Shown piece after piece: positions 18,155 to 26,931 of a DNA stretch of 64,000 nt. The stretch covers positions 1 through 64,000 of the forward strand of contig JAFGGG010000025.1 in assembly GCA_016930675.1 (NCBI GenBank), written 5' to 3'. The notes beneath the pieces were generated by a model. It was not told where the DNA came from. It searched no databases and saw only the letters and a program-made list of their open reading frames with translations. This DNA comes from Spirochaetales bacterium. Lineage in GTDB: Bacteria; Spirochaetota; Spirochaetia; SZUA-6; RPPD01. Both the position numbers and the translations under genes were made by a program. Within the stretch, counting starts at the first letter, position 1. Each line of letters starts with the position of its first letter.

Positions 18155-19132
18155 TTAAGTTTTTTTAAAATCGCTCTTTTCTTTTTGCAGTGCGCTCACA
18201 ACGCGCCGAAACATATCTTCCTGATTCAGCTCCCGACAGTGCTCGATTATTCCTCCGGCCAGATCACTATGTCCTCCGCCGAATCCGATACCGTCCAGCA
18301 CCTGCCGGGTAACGGCGGCCGCGTTCCAGCGCGGCACCTCACTGCGCACGGATATATTAATGGTGTCATTATTTTTAGCACAGAGAAAGACAAAATCCAC
18401 TTCATTTAAGGAAAGTAAAAAATCTCCGATAATCCCCAGGAGATTCTGATTGCAGCCCTCCCCAAAATAACAAAAAGCGAATCTTTCCTGAACCTTGACA
18501 TTCTCAATCACATATTTGTAAAAACTGAGTTCCTTTTTTTGAATACAGTTCCGCAGCAGTGAGTTGACAAATCCCACGTCGGCCCTTACATATAATTCGG
18601 CATACGCTTCCAGGTCTGCGGCGCAAACACCTCGAGTCATAAGAGCCGTGTCCACCAGCAGACCCGTAAGCAAAGCGGTTGCTATTTTCCGCGGAATCTC
18701 CTGGTTTTCACTCCGGAAATAGTCAAAAAGAATCGAAGCGCAGGCCCCGTACTCAGGGCGAATATCAGAGTAAATCACATCATCGGGTGATGTTACATTA
18801 TGGTGATCGATCACCGCTAGCTCCTGGCCGATAAGATCAAGCACATTCTTATTTCCTTTACAACCGTCCACAATAATAATCTTGTCCTGCTCGGTTCTGA
18901 GACAGGCATCCTCCCTTTTAATGGGAATATCAAGCTCTTGTATAAGCCTTTTCAACGACATGCGCTGTATTTCTCCGACATAGATAATGGTGCTTGAAAT
19001 ATTATTTCTTTCCAACAAGTACTGCAGGGCAAAGCTTGAGGCAACCGCGTCATGGTCGGGAAAATTGTGAGTTTGGATATACGCGTGCTTTTGTGTTTTA
19101 AGTATGTTTAATAATTTTTTAAACTGCTCCAT
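18155..19132 (-). CDS. DHH/DHHA1 phosphoesterase (NrnA-like)
   Basis: The 325-residue protein carries DHH-family metal-binding motifs: HNFPDHDAVASS (about 22-33), VDGCKG (about 88), AVIDHHN (about 107) and, in the DHHA1 domain, GGGHSDLAGGI (about 288). Close relatives degrade nanoRNA oligonucleotides, pAp or c-di-AMP-derived pApA. Which substrate applies is not decidable from sequence. It is cytoplasmic. The usual GGGHxxAAG motif has Asp-Leu-Ala in place of x-x-Ala-Ala, a mild variation. It is convergent with the kinase gene upstream. Confidence 0.83.
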   Translation of the reverse strand: MEQFKKLLNILKTQKHAYIQTHNFPDHDAVASSFALQYLLERNNISSTIIYVGEIQRMSLKRLIQELDIPIKREDACLRTEQDKIIIVDGCKGNKNVLDLIGQELAVIDHHNVTSPDDVIYSDIRPEYGACASILFDYFRSENQEIPRKIATALLTGLLVDTALMTRGVCAADLEAYAELYVRADVGFVNSLLRNCIQKKELSFYKYVIENVKVQERFAFCYFGEGCNQNLLGIIGDFLLSLNEVDFVFLCAKNNDTINISVRSEVPRWNAAAVTRQVLDGIGFGGGHSDLAGGIIEHCRELNQEDMFRRVVSALQKEKSDFKKT

Positions 19133-19297
19133 CTATTAATAATATAGTATAATACTTTATTATCTGTTGACCAGATTTTTTATTCACACGTATTCTCAAA
19201 AAATGGCTGTGCTTGACTTTTTTTATGTTTTTCATAGAATTTAACACTACGATAAACATACCGATAGCGTTTCATTAAAAAATGGAGGGATGATACC

Positions 19298-20704
19298 TTG
19301 AAAATAAATTTCTTTGGTGCTGCGCGTACTGTTACGGGCACTCAACATTTATTGGAAATCAACGGTTATAAAATTCTACTGGACTGTGGTCTTTATCAGG
19401 GACAACGTAAAAAAACTTATGAAGTAAATAAAAATCTGCCTTATGACGCCGCGGCGGTAGATATGCTCATTCTTTCCCATGCCCATATCGATCACAGCGG
19501 AAATATTCCCAATCTGGTAAAGAACGGATTCAAGGGTGATATCATCGCTACCTACGCGACCCGTGATCTTTGTACTATCTTATTAAAGGACAGTGCCAAA
19601 ATTCAGGAGCACGATATTCATTATCTCAATAAAAAACGAGTACAAAATAACCTGCCGCCTGTTGAGGCTATTTACACCACGGAGGATGCCTTAAAAAGCC
19701 TCAAGTACTTCGTGGCTTTCGGTTATGAACGCACACGAGAAATCTTACCGGGAGTACAGCTTACGCTTTATGACGCGGGTCATATCTTAGGCTCATCTTT
19801 TGTGGTACTCGATATCGAAGATCATACCACAAAGAAATCCAGACGTTTGGTTTTTTCAGGTGATCTCGGACGCCCCAAACGGCCGATCCTGAAAGATCCC
19901 GCTCTTCTCACCCAGGCGCACATTTTACTCGTCGAAAGCACGTACGGAGACCGCGTGCATGAACGCACGGAAGAATCTGTTTCCAAGCTTAAAAATATAG
20001 TCAATACCACGGTCAAGCGCGGCGGAAAGGTAATTGTGCCTTCATTTGCCGTGGGCAGAACCCAAGAGCTTGTCTACAGCCTGCATCAGCTTGTGCAGAA
20101 AAACGAAATCCCCAAAACACTTCCCGTATATGTGGACAGTCCGCTGGCAATTGATGCCACCTCAATCTATCGGCTGCATCCGGAAGCTTATGATGAAGAA
20201 ACAGAGAAGTTTATGTTAGAGGATCAGCATAAAGATCCTTTTGGCTTTGCCATGATGCGCTATACACGCTCTACCGAGCAGTCCAAAGAACTCAATAAGC
20301 TGAAAGGACCTGCGGTTATAATCAGTGCCAGCGGTATGGCTGAAAACGGTCGTATTCTGCATCACCTGATGCATGCTGTGGAAGACTCGCGCAACACCAT
20401 TCTGTTTGTAGGCTGGCAGGCTCCTTACACACTGGGCAGAAGGATTTTGGAGAAGAATCCCGTTATAAAAATCTTTGGCGACGAGTATAAGCTGAAGGCG
20501 GACGTTGCTAAAATTAACGGATTGAGTGCTCACGCGGATAAAAATGAAATACTCTCGTGGCTGTCCGATCTCGACAAAAAACCCGAGCACACTTTCGTTG
20601 TGCACGGCGAAGAGTCCGTATCATTGAATTTTGCCGAAACTTTGCGTAAGCACGGTTTTCCCTCCGTGGAAGTGCCTACTTTGGGCCAAGCTTTCGAGAT
20701 TTAA
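19298..20704 (+). CDS. Beta-CASP metallo-beta-lactamase fold RNase/hydrolase
   Basis: The 468-residue protein has the metallo-beta-lactamase signature SHAHIDHSGNIPNL (about 59-72), a second metal ligand region DAGHILGSS, and the beta-CASP insert (VPSFAVGRTQELVYSL, VDSPLAIDAT, ISASGMAENGRILHHL). The last part is the RNA-specificity (RMMBL) region ending near VVHGEE. This architecture is typical of CPSF73-like ribonucleases. The start is TTG at 19298, with GGAGGGA seven bases upstream and no better ATG. It stands alone, between convergent MscS and the divergent DHH gene. Confidence 0.86.
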   Translation: MKINFFGAARTVTGTQHLLEINGYKILLDCGLYQGQRKKTYEVNKNLPYDAAAVDMLILSHAHIDHSGNIPNLVKNGFKGDIIATYATRDLCTILLKDSAKIQEHDIHYLNKKRVQNNLPPVEAIYTTEDALKSLKYFVAFGYERTREILPGVQLTLYDAGHILGSSFVVLDIEDHTTKKSRRLVFSGDLGRPKRPILKDPALLTQAHILLVESTYGDRVHERTEESVSKLKNIVNTTVKRGGKVIVPSFAVGRTQELVYSLHQLVQKNEIPKTLPVYVDSPLAIDATSIYRLHPEAYDEETEKFMLEDQHKDPFGFAMMRYTRSTEQSKELNKLKGPAVIISASGMAENGRILHHLMHAVEDSRNTILFVGWQAPYTLGRRILEKNPVIKIFGDEYKLKADVAKINGLSAHADKNEILSWLSDLDKKPEHTFVVHGEESVSLNFAETLRKHGFPSVEVPTLGQAFEI

Positions 20705-20723
20705 TTGAAACTAGCGAATAAAT

Positions 20724-20826
20724 CTCACACAGAGCCCGCGGAGGAAAAATACAAATAGATATCTCTGTGCCCTCCGTGAGAGATATTTTTATATTCACGT
20801 AATCCTTCCCTGTGCTTTGTGAGAAT
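20724..20826. repeat. Intergenic CTCTGTG/CTCCGTG repeat cluster
   Basis: Between the two convergent genes there is a forward copy CTCTGTGCCCTCCGTGAG, a second degenerate copy CCTGTGCTTTGTGAGAA, and an inverted copy near CACACAGAGCCCGCGGAGG. Similar CTCTGTG-rich intergenic repeats are scattered in many bacterial genomes. The opposed copies could also fold as a bidirectional terminator. Confidence 0.45.
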
Positions 20827-20827
20827 C

Positions 20828-22108
20828 TTATTTTTTTTGCGATAACGTTGCCAAAAACGCTTCCAAATTATCATCAGGCGCCAATTCCACAGTCTGAGTG
20901 GGAAAGGCAAAATCAATCCCCGCTTTATTAAAGCGTTTAAGTATTTCCAAATTCACGTATTCCGCGTGTTTCATGTAATCCCAATAAGCAGGGGGATGAT
21001 ACCAGTAGATGGCAAAAATATTAAGCGAAGAATCCGTAAAATCCTTAAAAAACACATAAGGCGGCCAGTCTTTATTCATCCCCTCATGATCGTTAAGTAT
21101 TTCCTTGACAATTGCGATAGCCTGTTCCACCTTTTTGGGAGGAGTATCGTAGGTAATTCCGATATTCATAATTCTTCTGATATGCACCCTGCCTCCTATA
21201 TTATGAATCGCCTTGTCCGCGGCCAGCATGTTGGGAATGGTGACGACATGACCGTCGAGTCTGCGCATCTTAGTCGAACGCAAACCTACCTTTTCCACCA
21301 CTCCGTCATGACCGTCAAAGTCGATGCGATCTCCGATCTGAAAGGGTTTGTCCAAAACAATCATCAGAAAACCGAAAAAGTTTTTTATGGTATCCTGAGC
21401 TGCCAAAGCCACTGCCAATCCGCCCAATCCCAGTCCGGCTAAAATAGTAGTGATGCTTTGTCCGGAAATACTTTGAAAAAGCTGAATTGCCGCCAAACCG
21501 ACAACCACAATGCGCAGGCTTGTTTTCAAAATGGGAACAAGCATATCATCCATTTTGGATTTCGATTTCTTTACCCGACGCAGCACGATACATTCGAGTA
21601 CCTCGACAAAATCATAAATAAATACCACAACCGCGACATTGATGATGATATTGCTTATCCATACCGCTCCCGGTGCGTGTTCCTGAATCAATACAAAACC
21701 GGCTATCCGGATAATTCCGGCCCAGACTAAAATCCGGAGAGGTCTGCGCATTGCACGCACGGTGGAAGTAAAAAAGCTAAATTTGCCCTTGGCTCGTTTT
21801 GCGGTTATTTTTTTTGAATATTTCTTTATAAAAAATCCCACAAACCTATTAAAAATGAATCCGAGGATAAAAATAAAGACAACGCTTATAATTCTCCATA
21901 AGGGGTATCCGAGGTCATCCCATTTTAACACCTCCTGAACATCCGGGGGCAGCCAGGAAAGCACTGCCGCCCCCGAGAGAGAAAAAGTATCAGGCGGACG
22001 CTCCGCAGTCTCTTCGCTTTCGGGACTCTCCTGCTCGGACCAGACCGTTGCAGTAAATAGAAAAATGAAAATAATACTGAGTATCAGGACATGCTTAACC
22101 GGTCTCAT
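20828..22108 (-). CDS. MscS-family mechanosensitive ion channel
   Basis: The 426-residue product starts with a signal peptide (VLILSIIFIFLFTATVWS), followed by four to five membrane segments. The MscS pore helix and beta domain are clear: TILAGLGLGGLAVALAAQDT (about 210-229), then IVLDKPFQIGDRIDFDGHDGVVEKVGLRST. Such channels open on membrane tension to release solutes during osmotic downshock; larger YnaI/YbdG-like forms have extra N-terminal helices as here. The ATG at 22108 is chosen because AGAGG lies seven bases upstream; in-frame extension to 22129 is possible. It stands alone on the minus strand. Confidence 0.88.
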   Translation of the reverse strand: MRPVKHVLILSIIFIFLFTATVWSEQESPESEETAERPPDTFSLSGAAVLSWLPPDVQEVLKWDDLGYPLWRIISVVFIFILGFIFNRFVGFFIKKYSKKITAKRAKGKFSFFTSTVRAMRRPLRILVWAGIIRIAGFVLIQEHAPGAVWISNIIINVAVVVFIYDFVEVLECIVLRRVKKSKSKMDDMLVPILKTSLRIVVVGLAAIQLFQSISGQSITTILAGLGLGGLAVALAAQDTIKNFFGFLMIVLDKPFQIGDRIDFDGHDGVVEKVGLRSTKMRRLDGHVVTIPNMLAADKAIHNIGGRVHIRRIMNIGITYDTPPKKVEQAIAIVKEILNDHEGMNKDWPPYVFFKDFTDSSLNIFAIYWYHPPAYWDYMKHAEYVNLEILKRFNKAGIDFAFPTQTVELAPDDNLEAFLATLSQKK

Positions 22109-22276
22109 GATAGAACCTCTTTTCCTCATAATTTGGAATCTGACTAAATTATATACTGATATCTATAATAATTTCTATAGGTGTATGATGTATAATACAG
22201 ATTTTACAGGACTCTTCCATTAATAGTAAAAATACTTGCAGAAAATTATAAGTTTATCTATTATTGGTATCTGTCT

Positions 22277-22935
22277 ATGAGAATATGCTTGATTTTTCTT
22301 ATATTTATTACACCATGCTCTGTTTTCTCCCAAAACATGCTTGATGAAGATTTTATCCGGAACCAGTACAAGTGGCTGGCTGACAATGCAAACGGCTGTG
22401 TCTGTCTGGGTTGGTCAAAATCAGGCAGTATCGCATATCTGACTACCGTGGAACCGTCTGAACCTGTGGGCGGATTTTATCTGGAATTGGCTGTAACGGA
22501 TCTAATTACCGATGTAAAACTGGCCGTTTTTACACTGAAGGGGCCTACAGAGGGTATACTGAACCCGGATGAATTGCATAAGGCGATAAGCTTTTGTAAA
22601 GCTAAGAATATAGAGCCTTATTTTGCTCCATTGCACACCTTTCCGCTTTACTATAATGATGACACCTACTCAGTCGGAATACTGGATGAAGGGTATAATG
22701 ATCCGCAAGGAAGAGTCTTATTGCTGCGTGCTGAAAATGCTCACAAATACAAACCTCTCGATGCCCAAAGCACACCTGAAAACATCGCCGGCTATTTTTT
22801 AGCCCGTTTGAAAACAGGATCGCGATTTGTGTGTATATCCCGCCTCAGGATGGGCGGACCGGCACTGTCCTGAGCGGAGGATATTACGTAATTTCCGGCT
22901 GTCATCTGGATATGGGATTTATATCAAAAAAGTAA
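22277..22935 (+). pseudogene. Secreted protein of unknown family, C-terminus frameshifted
   Basis: A signal peptide (MRICLIFLIFITPCSVFS) is followed by GWSKSGSIAYL and LAVTDLITDVKL, the same pattern as the intact gene at 1368-2048. The original frame runs to a stop at 22873. At about 22820, near GGATCGCGATTT, homology moves to another frame, which reads CVYIPPQDGRTG and GYYVISGCHLDMGFISKK and stops at 22933-22935. That ending matches the C-terminus of the paralogue (IVGCNLKAGF). A one-base deletion explains it. Either the gene is decaying, or the read has an error. No ribosome site is visible before the ATG. Confidence 0.65.
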
Positions 22936-22994
22936 AAGATCATTTATCCTGTTTTTTAAATGAAATAGGAATTTACTATATGTTTTACTCTCAA

Positions 22995-24185
22995 TTAAAC
23001 AGCAATTTCTTGAGCCACACAGTGAGTCGGAATATCATCAGTATAGTTAACTTCCGGAAAGCCGAATCCGAAAAATCTATGGAACTCGGATTTGAATCCC
23101 TCCAGGTCGGCACAGGTCGTAAGATTATCCGAAGTAACCTTATGCCACAGCTCTTTCACTTCGGCCTGAACATCTTTCCGTAATTCAAAATCATCAAGAC
23201 GAATTCGGCCTTCTGCATCAAGTAGTGGATTATCGGATAAAAGGAAATTTTCAAATAAACGCATACTCTGTTCTATGCAGCCTTCATGTATCCCCTTGGC
23301 TTTCATTATTTTATAAAGAATTGATATATAAAGAGGTACACCGGGAATAACAGCGCTGGCTCTGGTGACCACCGCTTTATTTACCGAAGTAAAAGCGCGG
23401 CCGCCATTGGCACGTAAGAATAAATCCAGCTTTCGCGCAGTATTCTCCAAATGCTCCTTGGCTTTACCAAGTGTGCCATGTCGATAAAAGGGATATGTCA
23501 ACTCCGAGCCGATATAGGAAAAGGCGACCGTTTTCGCACCGGTCGCAAGCAGAGATGCGTTATCAAGTGCTTTTATCCATAGTTCCCAGTCTTCTCCTCC
23601 CATTACCTTTACTGTATGCATTATCTGTTCATCCGAAGCCGCAGCCACCGTCAGCTGGGTTACTTTTTCATTCATAAAATCCAGACTTTTTGTGGAGATA
23701 TTTTTCCCGATAGGTTTGATCGTGGAATAATATGTCCTGTCTTCCTCAGGATCATAACGCCTGGGGGCAGCAAGACTGTAGATAATCAAGTCGATCTTTC
23801 CCATGGCGCTGCTTATGAGTTCTATCACCTGTCCCTTTGTCTCAGGTTGAAAAGCATCGGCATTCACGTTCAACGCAGGTAAATTTGACTGCCGCGCGTA
23901 TTTCTCAAACGCACAGGTGTTATACCACCCCACTGTTCCGCATGCTTTTTCTGAAGCAGGTTTTTCATATGCCACTCCCAAAGTCGCAGCCCCACCTGAA
24001 AAAGCAGCCACAATACGCGAAGCAAGTCCATACCCGGTGGATGCTCCGATAACAAGCACGTTTTTAAACGTCGGCTGCAGCTTATGCCGTCGGGCATATC
24101 CTATCTGATTACATACATTCACTTCACAACCTTTGGGATGCGAAGTGATGCAGGTGTTATTTCTGATTTTAGGTACAATTACCAT
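22995..24185 (-). CDS. fabV: Trans-2-enoyl-CoA/ACP reductase (FabV/TER type)
   Basis: The 396-residue enzyme has the expected length for FabV/TER. The NAD(H) site is VLVIGASTGYGLASRI (about 44-59). The active site is the Tyr-x8-Lys pair in ELTYPFYRHGTLGKAKE, with family motifs YSLAAPRR and NKAVVTRASAVIPGVPLYIS. It reduces crotonyl-CoA or enoyl-ACP with NADH, the last step of fatty acid elongation or of butyrate-type fermentation. The start at 24185 has GAGGAG five bases upstream. It is monocistronic, with its own strong promoter and a 28-bp palindrome at the transcription start. Confidence 0.92.
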   Translation of the reverse strand: MVIVPKIRNNTCITSHPKGCEVNVCNQIGYARRHKLQPTFKNVLVIGASTGYGLASRIVAAFSGGAATLGVAYEKPASEKACGTVGWYNTCAFEKYARQSNLPALNVNADAFQPETKGQVIELISSAMGKIDLIIYSLAAPRRYDPEEDRTYYSTIKPIGKNISTKSLDFMNEKVTQLTVAAASDEQIMHTVKVMGGEDWELWIKALDNASLLATGAKTVAFSYIGSELTYPFYRHGTLGKAKEHLENTARKLDLFLRANGGRAFTSVNKAVVTRASAVIPGVPLYISILYKIMKAKGIHEGCIEQSMRLFENFLLSDNPLLDAEGRIRLDDFELRKDVQAEVKELWHKVTSDNLTTCADLEGFKSEFHRFFGFGFPEVNYTDDIPTHCVAQEIAV

Positions 24186-24212
24186 ACCAACTCCTCGAAT
24201 ACGTAAAATATC

Positions 24213-24240
24213 ATAGCAGACAGACAAGTCTGTCTGCTAT
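24213..24240. promoter_or_regulatory. Perfect 28-bp palindromic operator before fabV
   Basis: Arms ATAGCAGACAGAC (24213-24225) and GTCTGTCTGCTAT (24228-24240) are perfect inverted repeats around AA. The site begins at the expected transcription start of fabV, so a bound protein would block initiation or clearance. The inner AGACAGAC..GTCTGTCT form is typical of TetR-family operators. A TetR-family gene lies 2 kb away. Confidence 0.7.
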
Positions 24241-24245
24241 ATAAT

Positions 24246-24274
24246 AATATATCTCTTATCCGACAAACTGTCAA
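24246..24274 (-). promoter_or_regulatory. Strong sigma70-type promoter of fabV
   Basis: On the minus strand the -35 box is consensus TTGACA (24269-24274). After exactly 17 bases comes TATATT (24246-24251). The predicted start falls at the edge of the palindrome at 24213-24240. Confidence 0.65.
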
Positions 24275-24307
24275 ATGTAATGTACAAAATCAGAACTACT
24301 GTAAGGA

Positions 24308-25435
24308 TTAACTCTTCAAAAGCAGGGAATTCACCTGACGCACAGTAGCAGCCGTATTCTGCCGGAACTGGCGAACCATGGCGGCATTTTTTATTCCGGT
24401 TTTTTTTACCTGAGATAAGTTTTCCATGTTTATGCCCCCGATAGCAACAACCGGGATAGCGACCTCCTGTAAAACCTGTCGCACGGTATTAAGACCGACC
24501 GGAGTATAGCTCTCTTTGGTCGGTGTTTTAAATACCGGACCGATCGCGATATAGTCGGCACCTGATTGTTCCGCGGCTAATGCCTGCGGCACTGAATGAG
24601 TGGATATTCCAATAATAAAATCAGACGGAGTGATCTTTCTGGCGTCCTTAAGGGGAATGTCCTGCTGGCCCAAATGCACACCGTCCGCGTCCGCTGCCAG
24701 CGCGCAATCAAGGTGATCGTTTACAATGAAAATCGTATTATAGCGGGCCGTAATCTCCCGAATTATGCGCGCCTGCGCTAAAAAATTCTTGCAGGAAACC
24801 TGTTTGTCACGGTACTGCACCAGGCGAGCGCCGGCACGGCAGGCCTGCTCAGCCAGCAAACAGTGATCCCCGCTGGTGATCACATAAGCGCCGATATTGG
24901 ATAAAACCGCCGGTTTATCATCACGATTCATGCCTGCGGTTTTTTCCTTTAAGACCTCATCAAGTATGAATCGATGACTTTGAAAGGCCAATCCGGGCAT
25001 GGTAGTAAGATCAAAATAAGCCGCTTCATCCGAATCATCACCCGCTTCCAGTACTCCATGCACACTGCCAATCAGGTATCCTATCATAAGCACCGAAGTA
25101 TATTGTTCACTCTCCGTAAGAAAAATATTTATTAATCTATTGCGGTTTCCCGTTAAGCCGGTCTCTTCATGCAGCTCTCGTAAAGCAGCCTGCTCGGCCG
25201 ACTCATCCAATTCAACAAACCCCCCGGGCAAGCACCACTCACCCTTTTTGGGATCCACACTGCGTTTTACCAGCAACACTTGATCCTGCGCATTAAAAAC
25301 AACACAGGCTGCTACCGGAACGGGATTTTCATAAAGCGGTTCGTTACATGTGGAACAAAAAAAACGATCTCTGCCTTCGGTGAATTTTATAACCAGAGAA
25401 TTACCGCAGTACGGACAGAACTTTTTCTCATTCAT
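24308..25435 (-). CDS. thiE: Nudix hydrolase - thiamine phosphate synthase (ThiE) fusion
   Basis: The 375-residue protein joins two enzymes. Residues 1-150 have a zinc ribbon (CPYCG...CSTCN) and a Nudix box GGFVELDESAEQAALRELHE followed by ETG. Residues about 165-375 are ThiE: QYRDKQ, VNDHLDCALAADADGVHLGQ, IGISTHS, YIAIGPVF.TPTK and VVAIGGI. ThiE joins the pyrimidine and thiazole phosphates to thiamine phosphate. The Nudix domain may hydrolyse a damaged or pyrophosphorylated thiamine intermediate, which is inference. It overlaps thi4 by ATGA, forming a two-gene thiamine operon. Confidence 0.88.
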   Translation of the reverse strand: MNEKKFCPYCGNSLVIKFTEGRDRFFCSTCNEPLYENPVPVAACVVFNAQDQVLLVKRSVDPKKGEWCLPGGFVELDESAEQAALRELHEETGLTGNRNRLINIFLTESEQYTSVLMIGYLIGSVHGVLEAGDDSDEAAYFDLTTMPGLAFQSHRFILDEVLKEKTAGMNRDDKPAVLSNIGAYVITSGDHCLLAEQACRAGARLVQYRDKQVSCKNFLAQARIIREITARYNTIFIVNDHLDCALAADADGVHLGQQDIPLKDARKITPSDFIIGISTHSVPQALAAEQSGADYIAIGPVFKTPTKESYTPVGLNTVRQVLQEVAIPVVAIGGINMENLSQVKKTGIKNAAMVRQFRQNTAATVRQVNSLLLKS

Positions 25436-26220
25436 TTTTTGATCAGCCCTATTAATTCTTCAGCTATCTTTTTCCCGGACAGCAGCATGCCGCCGAATAC
25501 TGGGCCCATGCGGGGAGCGCCCTTTACCGCGTTGGCAGCCATGCCTGCAATATAAAGACCCGGATAAACCTCACAGGAATTTTTAATCGTCAGTTCCTCA
25601 CCCCTGGAAGCCCACATGGACATCTCGCCCACAACTTTACCGGTTTGGGTATTCAGCCGGGCACCCAGTTTACGGGAAACAATCGAGCAGACCTCTGCGG
25701 GATGCCCCGTACCATCCACAACAAAACGAGCGCGCACTGTCAAAGGATCAACGTGCAAATTTATATGCTCAACAGCCGTCCATTGCAGAACCAGGCCATT
25801 GATGCGCTTCTGCTCTTCTCCGCGGAACATGACATCCACCACCTTTATCAGATTAAAAAGTTCGGTTCCCGATTTTACACATTGCGCAATAAGTGTGGCC
25901 GCCGCTTCGACGCTGTTTGCCGTATAATATCCTTTTTCATATTCAGAATAGCGTATTCCGAATTCATCCAGCAGCGCGAGGGCCGATTCCTGTACAACGA
26001 TCTCATTAAACATCATCCCCCCTCCCCACATACCGCCGCCCGGCGCCAGTTTGGATTCGAAAACAGCCGCTTTTATCCCGTTGCGACCCAATACGGCTCC
26101 ACAGACAAGATTGGCCGGACCTCCTCCAACCAAAGCCACATCCAGTTCCAAAGCTTTTAACAATTTATTGAAATAGCTGTCTACAATTGCCTTTGATATT
26201 TTTATATCGTCCAACTCCAT
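25432..26220 (-). CDS. thi4: Sulfide-dependent thiazole synthase (Thi4 family)
   Basis: The 262-residue enzyme has an FAD/NAD Rossmann start (ALVGGGPANLVCGAVLG, about 39-55), GGGMWGGGMMFNEIVVQ, and the C-terminal GLYIAGMAANAVKGAPRMGP. Thi4 makes the ADP-thiazole precursor of thiamine. Yeast Thi4 donates its own Cys sulfur. Here the corresponding region reads INLHVDPL without that Cys, as in the catalytic sulfide-using enzymes of anaerobes. Iron and free sulfide would then be needed, fitting an anaerobe. The start at 26220 has AGGAGG five bases upstream; no TPP riboswitch is visible in the short leader. Confidence 0.88.
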   Translation of the reverse strand: MELDDIKISKAIVDSYFNKLLKALELDVALVGGGPANLVCGAVLGRNGIKAAVFESKLAPGGGMWGGGMMFNEIVVQESALALLDEFGIRYSEYEKGYYTANSVEAAATLIAQCVKSGTELFNLIKVVDVMFRGEEQKRINGLVLQWTAVEHINLHVDPLTVRARFVVDGTGHPAEVCSIVSRKLGARLNTQTGKVVGEMSMWASRGEELTIKNSCEVYPGLYIAGMAANAVKGAPRMGPVFGGMLLSGKKIAEELIGLIKK

Positions 26221-26289
26221 TGCATCCTCCTGTTTGGAGTTTGGAATATAAATCATTTTTTATATCGTTTCAAGCATAAGCTGAAGATC

Positions 26290-26883
26290 CTATAAATCTG
26301 GTCCTGCATGCATTAGTTTTTGTAATGCGCTAGACAGACTTTCCAGATACTCTTCCTTACCCGTAAGCCGCCACAATAACAGCACGCCTTCATTAATGGC
26401 GAAAACCTGGGCAAACAGGTCCTTAAGGTTTTTTTGCCGCGGTATTTCCTTGTTGTTGACCGCTTTTTCCAATAGAGGTTTCATAATCTCAAACCAGCCG
26501 TCTATGATCTTATTAAAAAGCGTTTTTAAAGCCTTATCTTTAGGATCCACCTGAAAGCCTATGTTTGCGATAGGACAACCCATAAACTCCTGGTTGCTTG
26601 TGGCATTCTTTTTTAAAAGTCTGCTCCACTTCTTAAAAAATTCATGTAAAGAATCCGAATTCGTCACAATTCTCCTCAGCACTACCGTCAATGAGCGGTA
26701 GTACTCATTCAGACACGCTTTTATTAATTTATGTTTTGAAGGGAAATACTGGTAAAAACTGGCTTTAGCCACATTGGATTCCGCTATAATCTGGTTTATG
26801 CCTGTATTTTTTATTCCCTGAGCATAAAAAAGATGAGTGGCTGTTTTCAGAATACGTTCCCGTACCGACAGTTTATGTTCCAT
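26290..26883 (-). CDS. TetR-family transcriptional regulator
   Basis: The 197-residue protein has the TetR helix-turn-helix RILKTATHLFYAQGIKNTGI and SNVAKASFYQYFPSKHKLIKA (residues about 7-50), followed by a helical ligand-binding domain containing the FMGCPIANIG motif seen in YxaF/LmrA-like members. Those act as repressors released by small organic ligands. The start at 26883 lies ten bases after a TATAAT box, without a ribosome site, so the mRNA would be nearly leaderless. The regulator lies between thi4 and a membrane acyltransferase-like gene. The AGACAGAC palindrome at fabV is a candidate target. Confidence 0.85.
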   Translation of the reverse strand: MEHKLSVRERILKTATHLFYAQGIKNTGINQIIAESNVAKASFYQYFPSKHKLIKACLNEYYRSLTVVLRRIVTNSDSLHEFFKKWSRLLKKNATSNQEFMGCPIANIGFQVDPKDKALKTLFNKIIDGWFEIMKPLLEKAVNNKEIPRQKNLKDLFAQVFAINEGVLLLWRLTGKEEYLESLSSALQKLMHAGPDL

Positions 26884-26893
26884 GTGGGAGATA

Positions 26894-26922
26894 ATTATAA
26901 CAGACCTGAGCGGACCGGACAA
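26894..26922 (-). promoter_or_regulatory. Promoter of the TetR-family gene
   Basis: The minus strand reads TTGTCC (26917-26922), 17 bases, then consensus TATAAT (26894-26899). The -10 box ends only ten bases before the ATG. Confidence 0.6.
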
Positions 26923-26931
26923 TAGGTGCTG

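Noticed and set aside
26221-26289. TPP riboswitch before thi4
   Set aside because: The leader is too short and lacks the conserved thi-box segments.
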